Assembly (NCBI GenBank): GCA_028564675.1
Contig: JAOVVO010000087.1
Coordinates: 62,001-126,000, forward strand
Direction: 5' to 3'
DNA length: 64,000 nucleotides
DNA from: Onchocerca lupi
Taxonomy: Eukaryota; Nematoda; Chromadorea; Rhabditida; Onchocercidae
Shown here piece after piece: positions 26,977 to 40,000 of this stretch (position 1 is the first letter of the stretch; every line of letters begins with the position of its first letter). The notes below the pieces were generated by a model. That model saw nothing but the letters and a program-made list of their open reading frames with translations, did not search any database and had not been told where the DNA came from. Both the position numbers and the translations under genes were made by a program.

Positions 26977-27169
26977 GTCAATTTGTGTACAAAAGTTTTC
27001 TTTTGACAAGAGTATGACTAAAATCATCCACCGAGAAAAGAAAACAATTCATTTTTTTGTCCTTTCCTCGATTGGCATCATTCCAATGTCTCTCAGTACA
27101 GATTTTTCAAAATCATTTATTTGTTTCGGCAAGAAAATCGGATTGACCTCTAATTTCTGCTCCTATCCC

Positions 27170-27710
27170 GAAACTGACCTCCATCATCGCTATTATCCCA
27201 GATTAACTCCTATTACAACAACCTGCCCCAGATTAATCTTTATCATTGAGTCTTTGCATCTTTTTGTGATAATTTAATTAAAATTAATCGGATTTATCTT
27301 TATCACCGCATACTATTCCTACAGATCCTCTATCCCTGACCTTTATCATTGCCACTATTCCTCTATCATTGTTACTATTCCGAACTGACCTTTATCATTG
27401 ATATTTTCCAGATTGACCTTTATCATTGCAACTAGTCCGGATTAATCTCTATCATTGCTACCATTCGGATTAACTGTCATTACAGCAACTATCCCAGTTT
27501 AATCTCCATCATAACAGCTATTCCGGATTAATCTCGATCATCGCAATTATCATGGTTGATCTTTATCAAATTGCTATTATCCCGAACTAATCTCTATCAT
27601 TGACCTTTGTCATTGCAATTGTTCTCGATTGATCTCTATCACTGCAACTATCAGATTGGCCTTTATCATTGCAGCTATACCGGATTGACCTCTATCATAT
27701 TAGAACTATC
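27170..27710. repeat. Pyrimidine-rich minisatellite (gacctttatcattgcaacta)
   Basis: More than fifteen diverged units of about 29-35 bp share the core 'ttgacctttatcattgc' followed by 'aactattccgg'. Examples sit near 27377, 27413, 27445 and 27657. Confidence 0.85.
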
Positions 27711-28033
27711 AAACCAAGAAATAATGAACATTCGATTCTTCCATCCAAACATTTATGATAAAAAACTTTTTTTTTTTTTGAGAACTTAATAGGATGAAGA
27801 AATTGTCAGAAAACGGAATAGATGATATTCCGGAAATTTTTACGGATATTTGAAAAAAAAAAAAACATTTCATCATTTATTGATTTAAAAGCTATCGATA
27901 TCGAATCGTTTAGCTGATCGATAATATAAAGTGTCATTGTTTGCCAGCTGGCATTTTTCGAATAAATACTGTACTATCCGACATTGAAAAAAGCATGTAG
28001 AGAAATTGTAAAAAGTGATATCCGCCGTTGTTT

Positions 28034-28073
28034 ACACGTCGATTACGTGTGTTGCCACACGTCCGTTACGTGC
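28034..28073. promoter_or_regulatory. Two spaced ACACGT-n5-ACGTGT palindromes
   Basis: ACACGT-cgatt-ACGTGT at 28034-28050 is followed by ACACGT-ccgtt-ACGTGC at 28057-28073; starts are 23 bp apart. Both spacers end in -tt. It resembles a paired dimeric-factor site but no function is shown. Confidence 0.35.
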
Positions 28074-29519
28074 ATTGCAATTGATTGATTGCATAATAAC
28101 TGATGAAAATGTTTTATAATACAAGAGAGAGAGAAAGAAAAAGAAAAAAAACCTAGTGCCTAGAACTAATCCTAGGCCTAACAAAGTTCATTAGCAATCT
28201 GATTTTTAACATTTTGATCGAAAAAGCGATCAGTCGAAATATAGCACCATTTTTAAGAACTATTCAGTAATCAAGCAACGGAAAGATGAAAATTGAGTAT
28301 TTCGTACAACAATTGTTATTTAGATGGTATTTTGAAGAATTCAAAACTTTTAACTAATTGATTTTCCATTAAATTAATTGATTTCAAATCAAATTAATTG
28401 ATTTCATGCCAAATTAAGAAATACTTTAAATAGAACAACTAACGATTTTCACATTATTTCCAAAAAAGAGAGAGGGAGAAAAAGAACTTTCCAGTTAAAT
28501 GAACAATTTTTTTTTTTTGAGACTGTGAACAAAATGTACTTAATTACTCATTTATCAAATTTCGAGCCTTATTGAAATTAAATTGGTATCTATGAAAATT
28601 GATTCATTTAAAAGTGAAAAAGTAAACTGAATGAAGGTGAAAAAATTGGAGTAAAAAAATTAATGAATTTAATATTTAATGAATTTAATCTAAAATGACT
28701 TTAATTAAATGATTTAATCCATTTTAACATGTTTAACCAAATTTTAATTGATTAATCCATTGTAATTCCAATATGAGAAAACTCCATTTATAAGTTGGAA
28801 AATAATTAAAAGATCGTTGCATAATGCAAAATATTCAGAGGTTTTTTATTGCATGCTCTTATAAACTTCTAACCAAAATAATCAAATTTAAATTGATAGG
28901 ATGAAATACTGATAAAAAGATAATGATAAGAAATAATGATTACAAAAAAAAGCAAAAATATATGATTTTTTTTCAAATTTAATTTAAATTTAGAGCATAA
29001 TTCATTTTAATTTCACTCCAGTATAATAGTTTAGCCTGATTTTAAAACTAGTTTGATTTCATTTAATTCAGTTTCTAAAAGTTCGGTTGGATTTAAAATT
29101 TTAATGTAATTATTTTATGATGATAATAAGCTGGAATTAACAATATTATCGAATTGAAATAAAATAATTATCATATTATATTCTTATTTAACAATCAAAT
29201 AATTCAAAAGAACAGTAAAATAATAAATGAATATAAAATGAATAAATATAAGAAGAAAAAGCGAAAAAAAAAAAAAAAATCTGAAGATGAAATGACGTAG
29301 GAATGATAACATTTTTACAAATAATAGTAATAAATAGGAATAGGAAATAGTTTAATTTAATTGATAAAATAAGATATAACAGGTTTTTAAACTTCTGCTC
29401 GCTATTTAACATCTTATTATCTTCGAATGTGTGAATGAAACGGGAAAGTCGTAAAAATAGTCGTATCATTTATAACTGGAAATAGTTGGCGACATTTTTG
29501 ACAAACGAACCAGGTAAAA

Positions 29520-29765
29520 TTAATCATATATCCGATAGTTATATCCGGCAATATCAATTATATTTCCGGTAATTATACTCGAGAATATCAGTTATACATC
29601 CAGAATTATATTCGAGAATATCAACTATGTATCTGGAATTATATCCAAAAATATCGATTATACAACAGGAATTATAACCAGTAATACCAATTACATATCC
29701 AGAATTATATTTTGAAATATCAATCAAATATTGGACATTTCCGGAAAATTAATTACATATCTAAG
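29520..29765. repeat. Minisatellite of about 30-35 bp (atccagaattatatccgagaatatcaatt)
   Basis: Seven or so consecutive diverged units of 'tatatccagaattatattcgagaatatcaa' run through this stretch, beginning near 'catatatccgatagtta'. Confidence 0.8.
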
Positions 29766-32700
29766 AATTTTGAGAATTAAATAAGCTTAAGCAATAAGCT
29801 AGCTATTTCTCGATGGAAATTTCTTTTTTGAAATTAATTCACTTTTCTCCTTCTTTTCGTAATCAATTTCTCTATTTCAATCAATTTTAGGAAGTATCAT
29901 AGTTATTCACAGATAAATCGAATATTATTATAGATATTAAAATTAGAATTAAATAAGCATTTTTGTTAATTTAAAATCTGAAATTTTTCAGATTTGATAT
30001 ATAATTTAATACTATCATAAGAATTAAAATTAAAGTAATTTCAAATTTCATATGAATTTCCCATGAATTAAATGAATGATAAGGTGCAAATTATGACTGT
30101 AACAACTTGAAAAATCAATTAAAAATGTCGAATAAATTTTTATAAAAACAGGAATGGCAAGGAAATGAATTAAAACATCGTTCTACATCTTCTACACGAA
30201 ATCGTTAATTGCAAAAGAATGTTTTCAACTTTTTCATTATTTTTTTCAAAATTTCATTCGAAACTAACCAAAAATCCCAAAGGAAATGCTATTTTATCGA
30301 TAATTGATTTCTTCGTTATATAAATTAATATTTCTAGTAAATTTCTAATTTTTAATTAACTTTGAAATGACATATTATATAGAATGAATAATATTAAATA
30401 AGATGATGAATATTTTGTAACTTAGTTGGGAATCTATATTAAATTTTCATTTTTTAACAAATTGATTATTAATATAAAATTTCAACCAATAGTATCCATA
30501 ACAATCTCATCCATTTAATTGGAAATGTAAATTAATTAGTTAAAAGAATGAAATTAATTATAATACGATGTGATTTGACATTATTTTGTAGAAAACTCAT
30601 TGCTGTCCACATTGCTGTCCAGAAGAAAAACTTGAATAAGAAAATTTAGTCCCAAAAAAAAAGTATGCTATTCAAATATGACAATAAATTAAGTTTTAAA
30701 TTTGAAATTATTAATTGATCGATTAATTTTTCTTAGTTTCATATAACATCCATCTATTTTGACACAGAATTTTTCCAGTTAACCAGAAATTATTATTATG
30801 ATAAATGGAGGAAGAAAACTAAATGAATAGTTCAGATTTCTCTGCCAAAATATGCAAAAACTTTATTTTACCTTTCTTTAATAAACTTGAATATAAGTAA
30901 CGAGAGATGAAAAGATAGAATAGTTTCAGCAAAAAAGTAAAAATTTTATCTAATTTTGTAAAATTTAAATAATAGATCAAATTGGATAAAATTAAAAATT
31001 TGCTATTTTTAATAAAATAGGGAGTATTTGATTATGAACAAAATAATCCATTTCTTATTACATAAATTAAACTCTATTAAATTAAAATTGAAATTTAAGA
31101 AATTTAAATAAGAAAAAAAAAACAAAAAAATAAGGAATAAACAAATCATAGCTGACAAAAATACACATAGTTTTTATGCAATACCGTTTCAGGTAGACGA
31201 TCATTTGCATAATAGTCGTTGTTTAATGTACCGTATTGGATGCGTGAAATTTGTGCAACGCCTTCTTTTCTGTTGATTCAATGACGTGATTTGTGATTCG
31301 CATGAAAATTGTTGTAGTCGGTTTACTGTTTTTTTCGTATTCTGATAAGATAGATTACGTGTGCCGTATTGAATTGCATTATTTTATGTATAAACTTGTG
31401 ACGCGAAACTGTAATTGGAATAATGTAACGGATATACGAACTTAAATGTTGAATATAAAATTTATTTTAATTATATACTAAAAATTAACCAAACTTTTGG
31501 TAAATTAAATAAATTAATGAAGTAAATTAAGTATCTCTTTGATATTCCAGTTTCATATTACTACTAATATTTAGAAAGTTGAGAAATTTCTTTTTTTTTT
31601 TTTTTTTTTTTAATGGTAGCAGTAATTTTCTTCTTTATCTTTCTGATTCGTAATCCATTTTTATAGTTGTTTTTCTGAATCAGGAATAATTTTCATTCGA
31701 AATTTCACAATTACTTATTTTTTTCTTTCCACTATAATCGTTAATTAGTAACTGTGAATAGACTGTACGATGACATTTCAAGTGTATGTCTTAAAAATTT
31801 TTAATCTCTTAATTCAGATAAGAAATAATTTAGGAATAGAAGTTAAAATCTACTGTTACTTAATATTAACTATTATTATATAATAAATGTACAACACACT
31901 TCTTTGCTAGTTCATATGAATCAACCTTGGATAATTCATATTTTCAAGATTTTGTTAGTTTCAGTACATTTTAATGCAATTTTAAGTTAGAAATTGCTCG
32001 TTTTTCAAGTATATACTTTATAGAAAGCAGTTTCTATAAAGTTTCTTTATAGAAAACAGCCAGTTTTCCCTTCCACTTTTTTCTATAAATGATCATTGGT
32101 CAGTTTGCTGCTTTTTTTCTCTTGAAAATAACTGTTGGATAGTTTTGTTAATATGCGATAGGTTTACGTTTTTCTAGAAATTGATCATTGATCAGTTTCA
32201 AAAAATGCGGGTATTTTTTTCAGGAACCCGGGCTTGACTTTTGGACGCTGTTTAATTCATTGATGTATGGTCAAATTTAAAAAAAAAAAAAAAAGAAAAA
32301 AAACAGAAATTTGCTAATAATTTTACTATCTTACCTTTTTTAGTGGGATATGCGAAAAAGAAAAAAAAGAAACAAAATTTTATTTTTTCGAAATACTACA
32401 TATTGGCTTTCTGTGATGTCTCTTTTCCCATGTTGTTCCTGAGTTAGACAGCCGACATTTCTTAATCGTTAATTAGTTGGAAATTTTTATTTGTTTTTTT
32501 TCATCAGTCGTAAAATCAGCAATTACTTTACTGATTCAAAGTATATCGATCGAATTTTGGCAAATATTATTTTTCGTGGTACTTTATCAATTTTCCAATA
32601 TCTCTGATTTGTAATAGACCAATTTATTATTGTTTCAACTTATCACGTATGGCGAGTTTTCTTTTTTTGAATACTCGTTTTACTCGATATTTTAACTTCC

Positions 32701-35700
32701 AAACCTATCAAAGATTTTTAAAATCCAGACGAAGTATTTATTTTGAGGAAAAATAAAATAATAGCTCTATTCACCTGATAAAGAAAAAGTTCATCTGCTG
32801 GGCAGCTGTTTTTGTTACTCTGTCATTTATTAGGTTCAGACTATCGAAAAAAAAAAAAAAAAAAACCGGAGCCACAATTTTTTTTGCTAAATTTATGAGG
32901 CTAAAGAATTCGCTGCTTTCACATAAATGAAAGAATATGAACTTGTACTTGATTTTGTAACATTTTTATTTTTCTAGAGAGCATTATTTCCTTGTAAAGC
33001 ATTTATCTACATATCTTACTGTATGACATAATTGATGTCATTTTTTATTTTAAAACTTTTTAATTTAGTCATCGATAATGCATTAATACTTTGTAGAAAT
33101 ATTAATCCAAGTTATCTATGACATATATATATATTTGTGATAATATGTATTATAATTCATTATACTTAAATATGTGTGAGTCATTACACTAATAGCATAA
33201 AAGTTGCGATCTTTTTGAACTTCGGCATTAATTGGTTCATCTTTGGTGTTACTTTCTCTTTCACTATTTAGTTGACTTTACTTTGAAATCGTTTTGGGAA
33301 AAGAAGCGAACAAAAATGAAGGGAGGAGAATGAAGTGATCTATTGACTGAAGTGGTCATAATGCTGCTTCAGCTCGTTTAGTTTTTCTTTTCCTTAACTC
33401 TTTTCATTTAAAAATTCTTTTTTTTTTTTTTTTTTTTGCCACAGTAAATACTGTTTTATACTTCTATTATTTCATTGGTTCTCCTTTTTTCAAAAAAATT
33501 ATATTAATTTTTTGCAACTAATTCGCAGGATTTAAGGCTATATAATTGAAATTTGAATTCGATTTTACCATAAATGGAATAACTACAATGCATTAGTCAT
33601 AAAACTCATGCATAATTTATGAATTCAGCTCATTTCCGCCGTAACTTTACCATTTGAAACTTTAGAAATGATAATAATACCTGTTGAATTGAATCAAAAA
33701 GAGTCTTTTTTTTGATATGTAATATCTGACAAATTGAAGCGAATTTCTTAATTAGATATTATAATATTATAATTATTTTAAATTAAATTGCACATGTGTT
33801 TAGATCACTAAAATTGCAAACACTTAGTCTTTAATTGTTGTTGCGATTATTCTAATCGAAAATATCTGCAGAATGGTGGAAAGGATCAAAATTGATGAAG
33901 ATTTTGTTAGTATTTCATTGTTTTTTAGCTTACCCTCACAGGGAAGAATTTGATAAGCACAATCTGGAGTATAAAACAATATAAGAACGATGTTTTTTTC
34001 TGATATATTTAGATGAAAAGCATCGGTATTTAGGAACCATTAACAACAGGATTTGCTGATATTAATTTTCTTCGAATCCCATGTTCGTACATTGTAATAT
34101 CGTTTTTATGTTTCACAAAAATCTTATCGTCTGAAAATACTACCATATTTGTTTTTGGAAAACATCAAAAATTCCTTATTTGTCGGCATTTATATGATAT
34201 AGAATGAATTTAGTTCTGAAATGTCATCCATCCACAAAGTAAAAATTGAAAAAAAATTTAAGAGTTAACAAGTAGGAAATGAAAAAGTGCTGGTTGATTT
34301 TTAATATGCATTCTTTGCATGATCTTTCCAGATGCTGCAGGGAAGTTTTGGAAATATCACTAGTTGTTGAAACTCTCACTCACGGGATCTAAGAGTCAGG
34401 ACGGAATTTTATTATGCCTACTTTTCAGGAGATTTTTCTTTGTCGTTATTCCGGTACTACTATTTTGTCAATCTTGATCTCCAGATATTTTTCCAATTTC
34501 TTAGATATTGCGTAAACCATCCTTGTAACATGAAGATAAACCGCCACTTTTTTTTTGATGGTCATGATTTTTTTCATTGCTGCTTTTCATCAGTTCGGTG
34601 ATCTTTTAAATATGAGAATACTAATCATTTTAACTGGTATTTAATATTGCTATGATAATATTTCATCATTTCTCAGATTTATGAAATTATGAATTGTTGG
34701 TTATAATTCTAATTTAAAATGTTGCAGAAAATTTTTAAAATGAAAATATAGTTCTTTTTGGAAGAAAATAAAATCCTAAACCTAATAACTTGTGCTATCC
34801 TTCTCCCAAATTAATATAAAAATCTATGGATGTGTTTATTTTTCCAATAATTTCCCAGTGGGAGTTTTTTCATAGTTGAATTTCGAGTTTTCATATTTTC
34901 AACATTTCTCTGTGACATCAGATCTAATATTTTATTATCGGGAGATACTGTAATGGCAAACAACTTTAGATATTAGTATATCCAGAATTTTTTTTGTACC
35001 TTTTCGAAAATTTGATAAAAATTTAGTGATTTCTTATAATTCAGTTTATTAGTATTGGTAATTCTCTTCCTAGATGGTATCCGACTTTTCCGATCATGGC
35101 ACTCACTAAATGAAGCTTACAGCCAACACATATTTCATGTAATATACCGGTTTAATTTTCTCTGTTATAATTCATTGTATTGATAACTCATAAAATTTAC
35201 ATGTTCAAAATATTATGTTTTAGAAATTTTCCCTAATTATATTGAAACAAAATTTTCATGTGATTATATATTAACTGGAGCTGTTCGTTTTGTGTCCTAG
35301 CATTTTTGAAAATTCGTTTTGCTTTTTTTTTTTTCACGGAAATTGCCGCACATTCGAATTGATATACATCATTCAGTGGTATGCAATGTTCCTTTGTTTA
35401 AAGGCGGAGAAAAACTTTTTCACCGAAATTTCTTGCTATAAGTCTTTCGAGACGATTGGTATTAGGCATAACATAGCAGCACCAATTTATTCTTTTCTTT
35501 TTAGTTTTTAACTGGACTGTCTTTCTAAGGTACAAATTTTTTTTTTTTTTCTAATTAGCTATGGCACATTCCTTCTGATAAAAGATATGAATTACTTTCG
35601 TTTTTTGCTTTTATATATATATATATACATTCATTAGTAAACGGTATAAATTATTCAGTGTTCATTTAAGTGGATTATAATCTGAATATTTCCAATTAGG

Positions 35701-36249
35701 AAAAATATGAATTATTGATTTATTCTCAGTAGTGAAAGAAATTAGTTATTCGACGTTCTTTTTCCGATATTTAAATTTCGATATGATATTATATATGTTG
35801 TCATGTGATATAGTTCTTTGAATTTTTAATCACATTCGTTGTTGCTTAATAATGTCGCTATTCAGTATTGCTAGTAATTTCGTCGAAAATGTTAGAAGAA
35901 AATTGACAAAATTTCAGATATTTTGCCACTGCAATAACAGCTACAATTGTAAGTTGAAACGAGCATACCTTACAAATGAGGTAAAAAGCTTGTGTTGAAA
36001 AAATCTAAAATTTATGACTCTGGAAACTTGATCCGGAGGCTGTCTGATACTTTATTGCACTTATATTCAGTTAAGCTGAAAGATGAAATTTTTCCGATTT
36101 GCTGTCACTCATCTGCTGCAATATCATTCTATGAATCACAATACCAAATTTTTTCTGCAGTTATAAATCCCGATTTCTTCGGATTTACCCGGTGGAATAT
36201 TTTTGTGGCCTTCATTTTGTTTTCTTCATTCCGTTCACTTATATACATT

Positions 36250-36386
36250 ATTTTCATTCTTTGACGGTGTGGAACATATTGCTACTGTAGTTGTTCTCGT
36301 CGTTGTTGTAATCAACGGGCCAACATTATTATTAAAAGACAAGAAAGTGTAGCTGACGAGAGCGCTTTGCATTCACCATTTTTCAG
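36250..36386 (+). promoter_or_regulatory. Possible non-coding first exon / promoter of the PPP1R16-like gene
   Basis: A less AT-rich patch (cgtcgttgttgtaatcaacgggcc, acgagagcgctttgc) ends at a strong donor, TTTTTCAG|gtatgt, at 36386/36387. The matching acceptor could be gatttgcag at 37002, 23 bases before the ATG. The same acceptor could instead accept a spliced leader. The exon's left edge is a guess. Confidence 0.3.
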
Positions 36387-37025
36387 GTATGTTTATCAAT
36401 TATCATCATGTTTATCATGTTTCATGATTTAATTCGTAAAAAAAAAAAATCAATTTTTCCATTATATTTCTAACAAATATATACATGATATTATATATTA
36501 ACTTAAATATACATTAACATTTCAAAAAAAATGTTTTGTGATAAAATTCTCATATCATAATTATCAGGAATAGACATGAGAATATGTAAGATAAAAGTAG
36601 TGATTATAATGTTAGAGAGAGGAAAGAGAGAGAAAGAATTGAAATAAACGGATTTAAAGTTCATCGTTTCTTATTGTACTTGATTTATGTTTATTTGTTG
36701 GAATTATAGATTTAAATGCGAAATACATTAACAAATGAATATTTTTAATAATCAGCTGAAGATGTTAGTGTTAATTATGCTGCTAAATACATTCGTTCAT
36801 TTTCATCATCCATCAGTTTATGATTCATTTTTTCAATTTTTTTTTTATTCCATTATTTTAAAAGCATATATTGATAAAAAGAAGTATGCTGGCAAGTGTT
36901 AGATTTTTTTATCTAATTCTGCTTCTAACAACTAATGAATATATTCAGAAAGATAAATTTTGATAAATCCTCAAATCAATTTAAATGTTTGAGGATTTGC
37001 AGATAATAGTATAAAAAGGAAAGAA

Positions 37026-40000
37026 ATGGATCACGCAGATTTGGTGGCTGAACTAAGCGAAATCGAAAAAATGACACCAGCTGAACGGATTGCTTTGGCA
37101 CGGTCAGTATGTTTGATGCGCAATGAAATCTTAATCGTTGATCGATTTCTGATGATCTATGTCTTGATCTTTGTAAATAAGCTTGTCTAACTAATCCTAG
37201 AATAATTTGAATGATTTTAGAATTACATCTTCCAATACTTTGTAATCCCTAGTTTCAAATCAAGTTTTTCTCAATTATAGTTTTTTTAATTTTTCTCAGA
37301 GAGCGAAGAAGGATACAACTTAGAAATTGGGATGAGCGTGAAAAGCAGATGACACCAACACCTCCGCGTCGTCAGCGTTTGAAATTCAGTCCAGAAGTGG
37401 CTTTATTAGAAGCGACAAGTCGAGGAGATGCCGCAGAAGGTAAACTGTTGAGCATTTATTTTTTAATTTTAAAAATTTGCAAGTTTTCTGTGCTATAATT
37501 GGCATTTTTATTCTTTAAAATTTTATTTATTTCTTGATGTATTTTGTTGTTCCTTAATAGTTTGACAATTATGCATATATGCAGATCTGAAGTCTAAATA
37601 AGCAATACTTATCTATCTAATGTTTACTGTCCCTGATATCATGAATTGTTCTGGCATACTGGAAACTTTTTTTGAAAATCACATGTTAACGATTGATTCA
37701 TAAAATTTTAAACCAAATATGCATGAAAATAAGATTCCTTCTGAGAAATTAGTTGTTAATGTTATATTATTCTTAATTTTATAGCAATATTTTTTTTTCG
37801 GAAAGGATTGAGAGATAATATTGTAGTATTTAAATGAGAGATGTTAGAGGAAGGAGAAAAATAGTGGGAGTCGTAAATTTATTCAAAATTGAGAATGAGC
37901 TTTGATGAAAAGTGTTTCATATTCATTGAAATTTTTATGAAACTTCGTTTTTACATTTTCATTTTTCTATTTTTCAATATTCTAAAACATTTTATAAAGC
38001 CTTTAACGGAAAAAATGATAAAATAACATTTTTTTCCTCAATATTGGGAAAATTGATTTTTTAGTCGAGCGATTACTTTTGGAAGGTGCAAATCCAAATT
38101 CACATAATGAAGATGGATTAACTCCATTGCATCAGGCTGGTTTGATTTTTTTTCTGTTTAAAAATAAAAAATATTGGATAAAATTTGGGAAATTAACTAA
38201 TATATACATATTAGTATTAATTATACAGTGGCATTCATGGCCTAAATATTTTTTAATATATTACGCTAAAGCATATATTACTCAGTTTCTCCGTTAGTTA
38301 TGTTATAATATTTTAATTCATTGCAATTACATTAATTAACAATTACAGTAAATGCAATTAATTATATCTCATTTTTTGTAACCGGTAATATTTCGAATCG
38401 TTTTTCTTGATCATTAATATAGGGTACAAATCCAGTATTAAATGCAGAGCTGTCAAAAACATTGTCGTATTGTTATTGTTATTAACTATCCTAAATTTTT
38501 ATCATTAAGTTAAGTAGTGATATCAATGAACTGATACCAATTTCGATATTAATCGAAAGATTAATATCCAGTCATATTCTCCGAAAGATTAATATTGCCC
38601 CTGTTTATGGTAAAGTTCAGCATGTAGTTTTGCCACCATAAGATGGTGTAGAACATTTTCTGCAATTATCCATGTTTATGAAGATAAAGCTTGATAACCA
38701 AATTTTCACTGAAGATTTAAAATCAATAAAAATAGCTGCTGTTATCAGTCTGCATTTTCTTTATCATATTTAGGATATGCAGAAGACATTGCGTAATCTT
38801 GTATATTAGGATGAATGGGCTTAGCTGTTTCTTGATTTTCATTTATCTGAAAATCTGAAAACGAAATCATTCGAAGGATTAAATAGAATCTTTATGATGT
38901 TAAAAAGAAACGAGATTTTCAAAATATTAATTTACATATCGTATATAATGATTTTGTTACAATGGAATAACCTATAATTAATTTGTGTATTTTATATTTA
39001 TTTCTGACTGCATATATAATAGTTTTTTTAAAAGATAAATGAAAACAAATTGATGAAGAATTATTGGAAATTTGGAATATATGACAAAGTAGAAAATGGT
39101 ATGCTTTGGAAAATCTAAAAAGATAATTTTTTTGAGTATTTTTTTTTGAAGAAGTTTTTCTGTGTTTCAGTGTGCTATCGATAATAATGAGCAAATTTTG
39201 CAATTACTTCTAAGACATGGAGCTGATGTGAATGCGCAAGATACGGAACAGTGGACACCACTGCATGCAGCGGCTTGTTGTGCTTATATCGATATTGTTC
39301 GTCTTCTTATCGATAAGTTAGTAATGTTTTACTCTAGTATTATCCATGTGAGGTCCTTTTTCTACTTTTGCTTACCAATTACAAACTTAAATTTTTGTTT
39401 CTTAGAAAAATGTAAAATTAGTAGATTAGGTTTAAATCTTTGCTCATTCATATCGCAGGAAAGTTAAAAAAAAAAAAAAAAAGCCGAAATTAGCCTGAAG
39501 AAATTTGGCATTTGTTATTACATAGAATGACGATTGATATTTACTGGTTTACAATTAGCAGTTTGGTTCACCATCATTCTAGCTGATCTATGTTGTTCAG
39601 ATTTACTATTATCATCTTTAATATGCCACTTTATGAAGTAGATACTGAAAATATTACTGGTTTCATAAACCACTAATGAATGATCTGCAGTGTTAATGTG
39701 TACCAAAATAAATAAGATGTTCTTTGTGTACTGTTGATAAAAACAACAGTATTATTTGTTCTGCCTGCATGTTTCTTTTTTTTTTTAACGGTTTCTTTTA
39801 TTCAGTGGTGCTGATTTACTAGCGGTGAATGCAGATGGTAATATGCCATATGATATCTGTGATGATGAGGCCACATTAGATGTTATTGAATCTGAAATGG
39901 CATCACGTGGCATCACGCAAACATTTATTGGTAAGCTTTTGGCGTCTTTCAATGAATTTACTCTTTCAGTAATGTAACATTTGTATGCACCTTAGTATAC

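Larger units (their letters stand above)
24298..36249. other. Long gene-poor spacer between divergent MARVEL and PPP1R16-like genes
   Basis: About 12 kb with no exon chain I can support on either strand. Open frames here come from homopolymers and simple repeats. It holds five unrelated tandem-repeat blocks (about 25150-25350, 26170-26740, 26888-26976, 27170-27710, 29520-29765) and a pair of ACGTGT palindromes (28034-28073). From about 31.5 kb rightwards the plus strand is noticeably T-rich. Promoters of both flanking genes should lie at its ends. Confidence 0.65.

Noticed and set aside
26610..27027. Minus-strand frames rich in Thr-His-Pro
   Set aside because: They translate the GT/GC simple repeat and flanking AT-rich DNA.
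35098..35517. Minus-strand frame of about 140 codons with few stops (e.g. VSAMIGKVGYHLGRELPIL), suggesting a decayed gene or bacterial (Wolbachia-type) insert
   Set aside because: Five internal stops, no recognisable motif, and the strand is A-rich, which lowers stop density by itself. A protein search would decide.
35992..36264. 90-codon plus-strand open frame
   Set aside because: No splice context, no family similarity and an AT-rich hydrophobic tail typical of chance frames; the region is better read as upstream DNA of the PPP1R16-like gene.
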